A DNA stretch of 64,000 nt from Apostichopus japonicus (GCF_037975245.1 NC_092579.1:1853001-1917000); one strand, 5' to 3'. Positions 13,701 to 24,599 are shown, counted from the first letter of the stretch. The notes: a model not told the origin generated them from the letters alone. Numbers and translations are program-made.

Positions 13701-16700
13701 CAGAATCCACCGACAGAGCTAAAGTAAGTACTGCCCTCTACATTGTTGATAAACTAATACTGCCCTCTAAATTTCATTTCATTTATTTTTCCATTTCCTC
13801 ACAATGTTTATATAATAATAGGACTGTGAAGACAATACCATGCAAAGAAAATAATAAGTAATAAATCATATAAAAGAAAAATAGTGGAAATTACGGAGAG
13901 AAAATGGTGGAAGGGCTTGGAAGCCGTAGCTTGTACAAGAAGCCCACCAAAAATAAAGATAACAAGTATAAAGTATATGGGCATGATAATAAATAATAAG
14001 TAATAAATCATATAAAAGAAAAATAGTGGAAATTACGGAGAGAAAATGGTGGAAGGGCTTGGAAGCCGTAGCTTGTACAAGAAGCCCCCCAAAAATAAAG
14101 ATAACAAGTATAAAGTATATGGGCATGATAATAAAGCCCCTTACAAAGAAGACCTATACCCCCACCCCCTAAATTAAACAAAAAAGGCATTTTGATAATG
14201 TGGGAAATACTTAAAGTCAGAGACAAATGTAGATCTATAGATGTTGATACTTGGATAAAAGATGATTTTTCAACTTGAATGAAAATGAATTAAGGTACTT
14301 AATATTTCTTAATGTATGACTTAGGCTATTCCAGAAATTAACACCATAACAGACGATGGAACGTTTAAAGACATCGGTATTTATGGGCAATGAAAATAAA
14401 TGTCCAGAGGATCTGGTGTAGTAGTTATGTATATTATAATTGAAATTAAAGTAATCATTAAAATTGACTGGTAATTTATTATTAATAGACTTAAAAATAA
14501 AAACTGCACAATGGTATCTATGTAAATCAAAAATATCTAGTAAGTTCAGTGAGCTGAATAGTGGTGGGGTATGTGCTAAGAAATCAGACTGTGTAATAAC
14601 ACGGACAGCCTTCTTTTGTAATAAAGGCAATTGCTTTAGGTGGGTAGAATAGGCATTACGCCAAACAATATTACAATAATTAAGATGAGGTAGTATGTGA
14701 GTATTATACAAGTTCTGGAGAATATACATTGGAACAAAGTCTTTGATTTTATTAAGGACTCCAACAGTTTTTGAGATGGTAGTTTTAATCTTGGAGATGT
14801 GAGAAGACCACTTTAGAGCAGGATCAATAAATAAACCTAGAAATTTTATAACCTCAACACGCTTTAACTGTGAGTTGCCAATAAATATATATATGTTCTT
14901 GATTTTTTTGTGGTTTGGGTGAAAAATCATAAAGTGGGTTTTGTTTATATTCAAAGATAATTTATTTACTTGACACCAAGTAGAGACTTTAGCTAATTCA
15001 AAATTTATGATAGATGCAGCATGATTTATATCTTTGTGTTTATATAGTATACTGGTGTCATCTGGGAAAAGTGTAAAATACAAGGTGTTTGAACAATTTA
15101 TAATATCATTTATATACAAGGAGAAAAGCAGTGGACCTAAAATTGACCCTTGTGGTACAGTACTCCACATGTAATTTTACTGAAATTAGAATAATGATTA
15201 TCAATATGTACACATTGGCATCTGCCAGATAGATAATTAACAAACCAGTTAAATGCAACCCCTCTTATACCATAATGATACAATTTGTTGAAGAGAATTC
15301 CATGATTGACAGTATCAAAGGCTTTAGATATCTAAAAATACACCCAAAGAATATTCCTTATTGTTAAAGCCATTATTGATATATTGTGATACATCCAAAG
15401 CTGCCATATCTGTAGAACGCCCCTTACGAAATCCAAATTGTCTATCAGTAATAATGTTTTTCTTGTCTAAAAAATGTACAGTACGGTTATATATTATACG
15501 TTCTAAAGTTTAGATAAAGATGAAAGAACTGAGATGGGCCTGTAATTGTTAATAGATAGCTTATCACCACTTTTGAAAATTGAAAAAAAAGAGTAACTTT
15601 AGCTTCTTTAGTACGAGTGGGAACAACACCTGTAGATATTGATAAATTAAAAATATATGTAATAGGGGCAGCTATAATAAAACGATTTTCGTGGAGAAAC
15701 TGAACAGAAATATTATCAAGACCACAAGAGCCTTTTTTCAATTGCATTATTAAATTGATAATTTCAGAGGAGTTGGTTGGTGAGAGAAATAGAGATGATG
15801 GGGTACTATCAGTAAGAAAATCTGTTAATTTTGAGAAGTGGGAATAGAACTTGCAAGGTTGTTACCTATATTAGCAAAAAAGTCATTAAAGTTCTCGGCC
15901 ATGTCAAATTTATTTGTAATTAACAAATCATTATCTTTAATTTCATCAATTGGAGTATTGATTGAAGTACGACCAAGAATTTTATTAATCGTATACCATG
16001 TTTTCTTTAAATTATTTTTATTGTCTTTGAAACAGTTTTCATAATACATCTTCTTGGCTAATCTGATAATTTTTGTCAGTTTATTTTTATAAAGAGTATA
16101 TTTACTTTTATTGGTACTGGAAGGATTAAGAAGGTACTTTTTATATAATTTATTCTTTTTTGAAATTGAAGTTAAAATACTTGATGTTATCCAATGTGAG
16201 CGAATAGTATTGGATTTTCTTTTAAATTGCTTAACTACACAGTGCTTAGAAATTATATTGTTAATATTATCGACAAAAACGTTATATGCAGTATTAACAT
16301 CTCGGAGATTGTATAATAGGTTCCAATCAAAAGAAGAAAGTTCTAAATTGATATTACGTAAAGAATCTTTACTGGTCCTCCTTATGGTAAAAAAAGTTAT
16401 TGGAGCATGGTAATGAGTGAGCCTTAAAATCCCTACAACAATAAACAGGCAAGTGGTCACTTATGTCTGATAATAGAATCCCCGAGCTTAAGTTAACAAA
16501 AGTATCATTACAAAAGATGTTGTCAATGAGTGAGGCTGATTGTGGAGTAATTCTAGTTGGTTTTGAAATAAGTGGAAAGTAAGAATGGGAATACATTAGA
16601 TCTAAGAAATTGGATACATTAGAATCATGATCACTTTTTAACAAGTCAATATTAAAATCACCACAGATATAGCAAGTCTTACTGACAACACTTAAATTAA

Positions 16701-19700
16701 TCATTAGACTTGACAGTTCATCATTAAAATTGGATATTGGAATGTCTGGGGGCTTATAAATAACTCCTATAGAAAGAGATTTGTTGTCAAATTTTACATC
16801 AATAAATAAAGATTCAAATAATAAAGGGTTGGACATCAAATCATTTCTAACAGTAAAAGATGCTGAATCATGGACATAAAAACCAACACCACCACCCCGT
16901 TTAGTATCCCTGTCCCTATGCGTAAAAGTATAATCTGGGATTTGAATAAAATCAAGATTAGTATCGGAATGCAACCAGGTCTCTGTAATAGCTATAACTG
17001 TAAATTTAAATGATGAAGATGCTAAGAAATCGTGAATAGTATCATAATTACGCATTAAGCAACGGGCATTAAGGTGAATAATAGAAAAGGTGCTTTGTGA
17101 AAAATTGTGTAGATTATGTAAATCACTTTACATCAGAATATAAAGAGGAATCAAAATTAGATGAATAATTATCAACCTGATCATCATCTTCATTGGAGAT
17201 TAAATCACACTCAGAAAAAATATGGTTCAGAAGAGTAGGATTTCCCAAAGTTGTAGAAATATCATTGGAAATGTTCGAGTCCAAAGTGTTAATTGGATTC
17301 ATTAGGTCCTAGTGTCCTCGAAATAAAGAAAATACAAATTGCTTCTTGAACTACAAATTATTCAAGTCATTCAATCCATTTATTCGTTTCTTCAGTTCAA
17401 CTCCATCTGGAGATTTTGTTAAGGCAAAAATCCGTCCATCTATGGTCCAGGCGGATGAGAAACGGAGATGGTCTTTAACCGTCTGTAAGAGTGCCTTGTT
17501 TCTGGCAGTCAGGTCCTCCTGGATGCCGATGCCCGATGATTTCAGTTTGCGTCTTGCTCTTAGCACACGTGACTTTATGTTATAGTTGGTGAATTTCATT
17601 ATGATTGATCATGATCCTTTTCCGTTGGGTTTTCCAATACGATGGCTCCTATCGATGTCGGACAGTTTGAGATCAACACCAAGTTTTTCCTCGGCAAGTT
17701 TTGTAATAATTTGATCGGTATTTTCGCCTGTACTCTCTGGAATACCGAAAATGCGAATACAGTTGCGGCGAGAATATTGCTCCATTAAATTGAGTTCACA
17801 TTTGTATTGATCTAAGTCACTTGTTAATTTCTCGTTTTCCTTGGCTAATGCAGCTAATTCTTTGTTGCTTTTGTCCATTTGGAATTCAAGATCCAGGATC
17901 CGACCTACATGGAGGTCAATGACATGAGATATTTTGTCAAGGGATTCTTTAAGTGCTTCTTTAAGTGCAGACTGGATAACGACTTTCAGATCATTGCTTT
18001 CAAGTAGGGCGGATAAAATGGAAGAGATCAATTCTTCCTGTTTTCTAGTTGAAACTCCTTTTGTGTCTTTGGTGTCTGGCATCATGGATTTGGTCGCTCA
18101 ACAAGAGACAGAAGGCAACTTGTAGAGACTCGTATTTAACTGGAGTTGTAGTACCAAAAAAAAAAATCTTTGAAGTGCCTGTGTTGTTTGCTTTGCACTA
18201 TAAAGAAACTTCATACAGTGATTTGCAACAGAGCCATTGCTATCAATCCAGGGTAAACATGCGGTTAGATGTCTGCACTCAGTCAGTGGTACTATAGTGT
18301 AGGCTAATCCTAATGCAAATATATACTAGTCAGTCGATCACAGAAGTTCAAATTTCCATAATAGTAAATCAACCAAAAATAATCAAAAATCAATCAAACC
18401 AAAATAGTAAAATTGTTGATAAACTAATACTGCCCTCTAAATTGTTGATAAACTAATACTGCCCTCTAAATTGTTGATAAACTAATACTGCCCTCTAAAT
18501 TGTTGATAAACTAATACTGCCCACTGCAGTACAACACCGACCTCCTTTTTGTCTGTACAACTCTTGTTCTAGCTACAGTTGTGATACAATTCTGCTATGT
18601 ACATCGTTGGCATTTCTATTCCTTGTCAAATTTAGAAGGATCTATGTGATGTGATGTGTGTGTGTATGAATGTATGTATGTGATGGCCCTGGCTTGTAAA
18701 CACAACTTTAAAAGTACATGATTAAAGTAACTTCATAATTGATATGTCAATTCATCTTAGTGAGTGGTAGAGACCTGCTGTTTTCCATAGAATTTAAACT
18801 TAATCTGTGATCGTGATGGGTCCAAAAACACAATGAGTCCCTATAAATTAAAGCTTGGAGGAACTTCAACATAAAAGTAGGCGTGAGTATCAGAAAGTTA
18901 CTTCCCATAAAGGTCACTCAGAGGTCATTTGAGGGCTACATAGGTCAAAGTATGAAAACCCTTGTGAAAGGAAAACTGAAGAAGAAGCTTAGATTCATCT
19001 CGTACTTGGTGTGTAGATCATCCTTAGTGAGTATAAGAGCTGGTGAAAAGTTGCTTGTCCTTTGAAAATAACAGAGGTCTTGGTTTGAATAGCTTATAAA
19101 CATAATAACATGAATACAAGAATTCTATTGACATTGGTGGAAGTCAATGGTCATTTGAAGATCAACATAGGTAAAGGTCAGAAGAAAAAAAATTAGGAAA
19201 ACTATAGCTGTTAATGCAAATCTTTGAAGAACTTAATACTTTGTAGGTCGATCCACCTTAGTGAGTATAAGAACCTTATTTGTTGCTGTTGAATCCAAAG
19301 GTCATTCGATATCCACAGAGATCAAACTCTGGGTACCTTGTAAAGTCAATATTTACTCAAACTGTTAACTTTGTTCGACCCCTTTTTTTATCTTTTTTTT
19401 ATCAGTTACTCTTATGTCTTTTGGGCTATGATATGAGATGCAATAAACTACTGCTAATACTGCTACTACTACTGACTTCATTATTGGTATTTAGATCCTC
19501 GTTTGTTTGTACTGTTGGACTCCTATTGTTTTCTGTGAAGGAGAAAGGTCATTGGAGGTCAGCAGAAGGCAAAATCTGAAACCTTGTAACCTCCTAAAGT
19601 AAAGCATGAATGAATTTGATATACATGTGTCAGTCTACATCCGTGCAAGAATCATATTCATTGCTTGAAGTCAATAATGGTTCCATACAAAACAGATGTT

Positions 19701-20076
19701 GTGGTTATTGCTACTGTTGAATGTTCTCACAGTAAATTTGGGGAAGAACTCGCTAAGCCAATAAGCTTTCTGTTGGTTATTATTCTACCGTCTACATATA
19801 GCTACAGGTTTGACCTCTGCAGTGGAGATCCAAGCAACGTAGCCCATTTTATAAGGAATATACCAGAGGGACACAGCCATAGAGTACTTTGATGGTCCAT
19901 GATTTCTGGTTGTAACTATTAGCAACAACAACAACAAAAAAGGACAGAGGGAAGCCGAAATACGGAGGAAGTTATTTGTGGATGACAAAAACAGATTTTT
20001 ATGAAATTTTTCTGTCTTCATTTGTCATTAGATTCTTCAAGATAGAGGTTCAAGAATAAGACAGCATCGGACATAG
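4645..20076 (+). CDS. BTB/T1-domain adaptor of the KCTD2/KCTD5/KCTD17 group (3' five coding exons)
   Basis: Five exons (4645-4753, 9394-9485, 12492-12587, 13595-13723, 20032-20076) join in continuous phase with GT-AG introns and end at TAG 20074-20076, giving about 156 residues. The product starts inside the BTB/T1 domain with [20 protein letters not shown], continues [17 protein letters not shown] and [20 protein letters not shown], then [20 protein letters not shown] and [10 protein letters not shown], and closes with ILQDRGSRI. This layout is diagnostic of the KCTD2/5/17 group. Known members are pentameric, cytoplasmic substrate adaptors of CUL3 ubiquitin ligases, and KCTD5 also acts on G-protein beta-gamma. 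The N-terminal exon (variable start and first half of BTB) was not found and probably lies upstream of base 1. Which vertebrate paralogue it matches best cannot be told here; an invertebrate probably has one pro-orthologue. Confidence 0.93.
7043..7876 (-). other. Possible unrecognised minus-strand coding pieces inside the KCTD intron
   Basis: Three stretches on the minus strand look more protein-like than their surroundings. 7797-7876 is open ([20 protein letters not shown]) between a TTACAG acceptor and a GTAAGA donor. 7442-7627 is open for about 60 codons ([20 protein letters not shown], then [14 protein letters not shown]) and runs into a GTAAGT donor. 7043-7276 is open from ATG for 77 codons ([16 protein letters not shown]). 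A fourth open segment (7304-7440, Lys-rich) lies between them in another frame. I do not recognise any family. It may be a small nested gene, a decayed transposon gene or chance. Confidence 0.25.
9049..9152. repeat. Short tandem repeat, about 30-bp unit
   Basis: Four diverged units carry ATATCCTGTTCTGTACAAGA or close variants (CCTGTACTGTACAAGAAT). The unit contains the CTGTAC motif that is frequent in the left part of the window. Confidence 0.75.
9394..9485 (+). CDS. KCTD2/5/17-like exon: end of BTB/T1 domain
   Basis: The acceptor GTTCGGTCAG ends at 9393 and the donor GTACAG starts at 9486. The first two bases complete the split Gly codon; the exon then reads [20 protein letters not shown] followed by [10 protein letters not shown] and ends in phase 0. 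A competing GT at 9491 would throw exon 12492-12587 out of frame, so 9485 is the supported end. Confidence 0.92.
12419..12446. repeat. (ATC)n microsatellite
   Basis: An ATCATC run of about nine units, 46 bp upstream of the 12492 acceptor within the KCTD intron. Confidence 0.85.
12492..12587 (+). CDS. KCTD2/5/17-like exon: start of C-terminal domain
   Basis: The acceptor CCTCTGGACAG ends at 12491 and the donor GTGATT starts at 12588. The exon is 32 complete codons (phase 0 to 0), reading [20 protein letters not shown] then [17 protein letters not shown] and STMSDGW are hallmarks of the KCTD2/5/17 C-terminal domain. Confidence 0.93.
13595..13723 (+). CDS. KCTD2/5/17-like exon: C-terminal domain core
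   Basis: The acceptor TTTGTTTTCAG ends at 13594 and the donor GTAAGT starts at 13724. The exon is 43 codons (phase 0 to 0): [20 protein letters not shown], then [20 protein letters not shown] and RAK. A 29-bp minisatellite begins almost at the donor site. Confidence 0.94.
13729..13770. repeat. 29-bp minisatellite, left part (split by a LINE)
   Basis: One full unit (13742-13770) is preceded by a partial unit (TACTGCCCTCTA at 13729-13740) that starts six bases after the exon end. The unit has key blocks ATTGTTGATAAACTAATACT and GCCCTCTAA. The same unit recurs as 3.8 tandem copies at 18412-18522, on the other side of the LINE. Confidence 0.88.
13849..14132. repeat. 142-bp direct duplication in the LINE 3' UTR
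   Basis: Two adjacent copies (13849-13990 and 13991-14132) are nearly identical; one visible difference is CCCACC versus CCCCCC near 13945/14087. The block includes GGTGGAAGGGCTTGGAAGCC. Tandem 3' UTR blocks are common in LINEs and can be family-specific tags. Confidence 0.9.
14235..17101 (-). pseudogene. LINE ORF2 (endonuclease and reverse transcriptase), multiply frameshifted
   Basis: Endonuclease signatures run from about 17085 to 16440: [38 protein letters not shown] and SDHLPVY. The RT region shows [24 protein letters not shown] (the usual FADD box with Ala replaced by Pro), [16 protein letters not shown] and [17 protein letters not shown]. The frame breaks near 16385, 15830, 15590 (an A/T homopolymer), 15330 (two bases lost beside KAFDTVNH) and 15165 (a five-base duplication before the PQGS box). 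The original enzyme nicked target DNA and copied the element RNA by target-primed reverse transcription; this copy cannot make it. The C-terminus ends at TAA/TAG near 14235 after [11 protein letters not shown]. Confidence 0.9.
17351..18085 (-). pseudogene. LINE ORF1 (coiled coil plus RRM-like RNA-binding protein) with one in-frame stop
   Basis: Reading from 18085, an acidic N-terminus is followed by a heptad-like region (about residues 60-105, [20 protein letters not shown]), then an RRM-like segment ([25 protein letters not shown]) and a basic C-terminal domain ([20 protein letters not shown]). A TGA near 17609-17611 interrupts it; the frame then stays open to 17351, so a single substitution explains the break. 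Known ORF1 proteins of this type trimerise and bind element RNA. Confidence 0.85.
18412..18522. repeat. 29-bp minisatellite, right part (3.8 copies)
   Basis: Units at 18412-18440, 18441-18469, 18470-18498 and a partial 18499-18522, essentially identical to 13742-13770. They lie directly against the 5' end of the LINE. Confidence 0.92.
18840..19580. repeat. Diverged array of a nuclear-receptor-site-like repeat family (plus orientation)
   Basis: Units of roughly 120-240 bp repeat the phrases GGTCATTTGAGG..ACATAGGTCAAAG and CCTTAGTGAGTATAAGAGC (at about 18905, 19020, 19150, 19255, 19305). The same family occurs in reverse orientation at 45060-45560 and as one unit near 30725-30860. Copies are old and diverged. 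Confidence 0.6.
20032..20076 (+). CDS. KCTD2/5/17-like terminal coding exon
   Basis: The acceptor TTTGTCATTAG ends at 20031. The exon reads in phase 0 [14 protein letters not shown] followed by TAG. ILQ(D/E)RGSR is the conserved C-terminal tail of the KCTD2/5/17 group, which secures this 14-codon exon 6.3 kb after the previous one; it is too short to be picked up as an ORF. Confidence 0.92.
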   Translation: MLQDRGSRIRQHRT

Positions 20077-22900
20077 ATTGCTTGAACGGAAAACCTTCCA
20101 TTCCTTAGGCAACAAAAAGAATTCACAAAGGCAAGACTGCAGCGTGACGGAGGTTACACGATATCCAGCAAAAAGAGCCTGGTTCCTTTAAAGTCTCCGA
20201 TGAAATGCAAAAAGTGACGAAGAAAGATGAAAGAGGAATCCGGATTTGTCTTGTGAGAAGAAGTTTAATAACTCTTTGAATATGAGGTGATGATGGCCAG
20301 CCAAAAGCGTCATTGAACAGAACCACGAAAGGAGAAAAACAAGCTTCTGAACAACTGGCTTTGGTGATCCCATAGTTTCTATGCATTGAATTTCCAACTG
20401 AAAGCTGTTTGACAGTTTTTATGAAAGGTCTTGACAAGATTCATTTTACCTTGTCCTGGTTGCCCAAAGTTCACTTGATATATTTAGTCTTTCGTTTTTG
20501 GGATGAAATATTTCTTCTGACTTTCTTTCCTTTTTTTTTTCTCTTTTTTTTTTTTTCTTGTAGTGGGGCTTGATAGGTAGTTTTATGAGGGTGTGAACAG
20601 ATGGGGAAAAAAATCATTTCTAAGATATTTAATAACTCCAAGTTTGTCAAATATAATTTACCTTGCAATGTTTCTCAATTTTAGTTTGCCAAGTGTTGTT
20701 TTTTTCCCTGTAAGAAACATAATATATTCCATCATCTGTTCTTGTGGTTAATGTGTGTTGTTGCAACCGCAAAAATTGCATGCAGTTGTAGAATTAGATT
20801 TTAAAACCAACATGTTGGGGGAGGGGGGGTAAGTATAAGCAAATAAGCAAGAACTCAATTTTTTTTTTCTACTTCGTAGGATATTTTTTCAAGCTCTGGT
20901 ATTAAAGTACAAAGGAAGTAGTGATCGATAAATGATAATATAATCTAATGGATTGTTGAGAGAGAGAAGGGATGGAGAGGGGGAGAGGAGGGGGACCGGT
21001 GGGGGGGAGGGGTTTGTAGTGTATACATAGTGTTTGGTGGAGGATAGTGGTGAAGGTCAGCAGTAACATTATGCAGACAAAATAGTTTGCTTTTCTTTCC
21101 TTTTATCTGTTTTGGGTTTTTCTGTCACCTTGAAAGTGATGTAGTTGGTTCACAAAATTCATATTAAGTTGTACATTTGTAAAACTCCTGAGTAAGTGGC
21201 TCTGAGAGGGGAGCAGCGCGTGGGTGTGTCGGGGTTGTGAGTTAGTGGCATTGAGAGGGGAGCAAGACATGGGTGTGTCAGGGGTGTGAGTCAGTGGCAT
21301 TGAGATGGGAGCAAGGCGTGGGTGTGTCGGGGTGTGAGTTAGTGGCATTGAGAGGGGAGCAAGATGTGGGTGTGTCAGGGGTGTGAGTTAGTGGCATTGA
21401 GAGGGGAGTAAGGTGTGGGTGTGTCAGGGTTGTGAGTCAGTGGCATTGAGATTGGAGCAAGGCGTGGGTGAGTCGGGGTGTGAGGAAGAGGAGGGAAACG
21501 CTGTTCTCATAGTAAACTATTCATAACAAGCATAGCTAGTCATTATTTATGTTTTCATTTACTTTAATTTTCATTCAATATTTGGTTTTTCTTTCTACTT
21601 TTTTTTTGGGGGGGTGGGGTGTGGAGAGGAGAGGAGAGAAGTTCATAACATGTTTAAACTGTACACACTATTATATGCAACATGTATAAACCGTGTCAGT
21701 TTTATTTGTTATTTTGTGTACATTTGCTTGGATGCTATTAGTTGTGTGCCAGTCCAGATGATCAACTCATTTCATTTTAACTTGCCTATCTATTAATCTA
21801 TCTATAATCCATCATTGACTTTCAATTCATTGTTTACTTTTTTCTCTGAGAGTGAAAAATCATTTGGCACGAATCTGTTATCGTCGACGTGTTTGTAAAT
21901 GTAGAAAGAAGATTTGGGTTTTGTAGTCTTACTAATTCGTGATCTTTTCCTCTACCCTCCAAAGGAATGATGAAAAGTATTGTTAGGTGTAGAAATTCTG
22001 GAATTTATGGAGTTCATGAAAGAAAAAAAAACCAGAAAAACATTCAGCACACCATATATCGTAGAGATGATGATGATATAATGGCTGGACAATACATTGA
22101 CAGTTGTCTTTGAGTGTGGGATTTTCCAACGAGACAGGTTTTGCTTTCAAACCCATTTCAGTTTTCTCCGGCCATTCCCAACGATGATGGGAGAGAATTG
22201 AAAAGAGTCTCTCCTTTATCATTCGGTTTTCGTTTCCTATCTTGTTATATATTATAATGTGCCAAAATGTAACATATTCTAGTCCAAACATCACTGTGCT
22301 TCTATTTTCTAAGGTTTATCTGGCTTGGTAAAGCGATGTTCATACATTACATAACGTTAATCCTGTGTTTATTGACATCGTCGTAACATGTTAATCACCC
22401 AGTCAGGAAGATGCTGGCAACTTTCGACTTCTCCTCTAATACTGAGGAAGTCTTCTTCCTACTCAATTGTCAGTTCAATGAGATATTTTCAAGTAGTTAA
22501 TCTATATACCTATGTACCTGTAAGTCTGTCCATCTATCTTCTGTGCAAAATAATCCAGAGGATCTGTTGTGCTAAACTTTGTGTCAACTATGTGTGTTCT
22601 CTTTTCATTTTTTGGTTTTTTCTCCCGTTTGTCCTCGTTCTCAACAAGCAAGAAACAGAACGCTAATCTTCGAGTTGTAATGCAAGTTTCTATCAACGTA
22701 CATTAAGAAGAGAGAAAAAAGAAAAAGAAAACCTGTTTATGTGGACTTTGTTATGAAGATGCCTTTTATCAATTTTTTTCATAATTTTTAATAAGTTATT
22801 TTGGTTCCTTTGCATGTACATTGAATTTTTTTTATATAAGATTCATCGAAACTTGTATTGAAAAAAATGAAAAAAAAGTGAAAAAATGAGATAGAAAAAC
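20077..22900 (+). other. Probable 3' UTR / downstream region of the KCTD gene
   Basis: After the stop codon there is no further convincing coding sequence. The stretch contains T-rich and A-rich runs (20530-20560, 22855-22890) and a 49-bp minisatellite (21188-21484). Where the mRNA ends cannot be told; AT-rich sequence with A runs near 22780-22890 is a possible end. Short ORFs here (for example 20123-20437 minus) are not supported. Confidence 0.35.
21188..21484. repeat. 49-bp minisatellite, six copies
   Basis: Units contain GAGTTAGTGGCATTGAGAGG and GGAGCAAG..GTGGGTGTGTC, repeated six times with substitutions. The proline/threonine-rich minus-strand ORF at 21103-21348 is just this repeat translated. 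Confidence 0.92.
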
Positions 22901-23454
22901 ATATTAACAGAAGCATAATGGCCTCCAATATTACGTTTGTACTTTTTACAATTGACAAACCTCGATGCAATATATTCTCAAAATGAATTATCCTCGTTTC
23001 TTGCAGTTATTCATTCTTTGGAACTTGTTAGGAAAAAGACTGCAGGCATGGATCCCAGCCCAGCCCCCCCCCCTCTCCCTGCACTTTCACATCTCAATTT
23101 TAATTCATTCTTGGAGAGGACTCCAGATCCACATCCCCTTCTTGTTTTAATATCCTGGATCCATCACTGACTCTATTGCAGGCAGGGATTTGGCCAGTCA
23201 CTAATAGGTAAAAGTGATTACCAGTGATTTTGTAGACTTGAGTCGAGTCATATACATGCATCCAGTCGTTGATCCAAGATATTGTATTATGTCCTGGGGG
23301 TGGGGTTGTCGGTAGAGGGGTGGGTGAGTTCAAAGACCGGTTTAGGGTACTTTAATAGTTGGTTCCAATCTCCGTGGCATGGTCTTCTATGCTAACATGA
23401 TATTAGCTAATAATAAGACTGCATGGCTTTTGTTTATTATTGTCACTATAGTTT

Positions 23455-23665
23455 AAAGCAGCCTTTTTATGTTATATGAAGTATTGGGGTGTAAAAATTA
23501 GGGTTGAAGTAGCCTTTGTTCGTTATTTGAAGTATAGGGACGTACAAATTAGGCTTGAAGTAGCCTTTATACGTTATTTGAAATATTGGAGTGTACAAAT
23601 TATGGTTGAAGTTGCATATATGTTACTACAAGTATAGGGGTGTACAAATTAGGCCAGAGAAGAAA
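23455..23665. repeat. Tandem repeat, about 58-60 bp unit, four copies
   Basis: Four diverged units share GTTATTTGAAGTATAGGG, GTGTACAAATTAGG and TTGAAGTAGCCTTT. Confidence 0.8.
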
Positions 23666-24196
23666 CTTTTGACCACATTAGATAAACGAAAGCTCGTATC
23701 ATGTATAAAAATCCCTAGCAGAAGTGAAGGCGCACTCAAGTGATTGTTGGAATATAGGCTATGACTCCTAGTCTGGGCCCTCTATATAACAAACAAAGCA
23801 GGCTTTCTGAAAACCATAACATTACAAAACTTATTTCGACCAAGGGAAGTCAACCGAAAACCTAACCTAGTTCAATTTGAAGCAGACATGGAGATCGCAA
23901 ATCTCATTAGGATCTGAACAAATTGATGTTCATTCATGTTGTCCCAGCTTTGAGCATTCTGAAAAGAGAATAGCTTTCCACCAGAGTAGAGGTTTCCTAG
24001 TGTTGTAATGGCCACCCATCCCCAAGTTCTAATCAGCGCATCACATTTTTCACTCATTCTTCAAACAATGCTAGAACTAAGGTCGATTTTCAGTGAGAGA
24101 AAGTGGTTTGAGGATGGATGTAGATGTGTTTAGACTCAGATCGGGACACAAGGGCAATTACCACCGTGCCCCTTTCTGCACTATTCAGTACCGTAT

Positions 24197-24489
24197 CAGA
24201 AGCGTAGCCAAGGGGGGGGGCGAAGGGGGCAGCCGCCCCCCCCCTGAGCATTTTTGTTAATGTTTATCGCTAGTAATTTCAAAAGAGAAAATTCTAAGAT
24301 GCAACTTACAAGGCCTGGGAAGTGCCATTTCCAGCGATCTGGGAGGCATTTTCAGCCAAAATTTTCTTGTACGCTTCGCGCCAATTATGGTGGCGCTACG
24401 CTTAGATAGTTTGCTATGTCGTATCTACGGCTCTGATAGTGTGCCTATATTTTCGCCCCTCCCTTCGCAAATTCCTGGCTACGCGCCTG
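24197..24489. mobile_element. hAT-like MITE with 8-bp target duplication
   Basis: The 293-bp element starts CAGAAGCGTAGCCAAGG and ends CCTGGCTACGCGCCTG, inverted repeats of each other. The flanks are TACCGTAT on the left and TACCATAT on the right, an 8-bp target duplication with one change. The ends lead into a G run then C run (24212-24243). There is no ORF of its own. The 8-bp duplication and CA-starting termini fit the hAT superfamily. Confidence 0.82.
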
Positions 24490-24599
24490 TACCATATATC
24501 ATGAAAATAAGTAACACACTATTCTTTATTCCATATCTTCCCTGGGCCCTCAACGTATTGACCCCCGGCCTCAAGAATGTGTCCAACTAATCACCCCCC

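Larger units (their letters stand above)
13774..18411 (-). mobile_element. Nearly full-length decayed LINE of the CR1/L2-like group, antisense in KCTD intron
   Basis: A non-LTR retrotransposon of about 4.6 kb on the minus strand, opposite to the host gene. In element order it holds a 5' leader (18411-18086), ORF1 (18085-17351), a gap, ORF2 with apurinic-like endonuclease then reverse transcriptase (about 17101-14235), a 3' UTR with a duplicated 142-bp block, and an (AAATG)-like tail at 13774-13795. Both borders abut the same 29-bp minisatellite unit, giving a long target-site-like duplication. Both ORFs are disabled. The RT/EN motifs and tail suit the CR1/L2/Rex1 assemblage; the exact clade needs a tree. 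Confidence 0.88.

Noticed and set aside
21103-21348. Proline/threonine-repeat protein on the minus strand
   Set aside because: It is the 49-bp minisatellite read in one frame; 49 is not a multiple of three, so the frame is not maintained.
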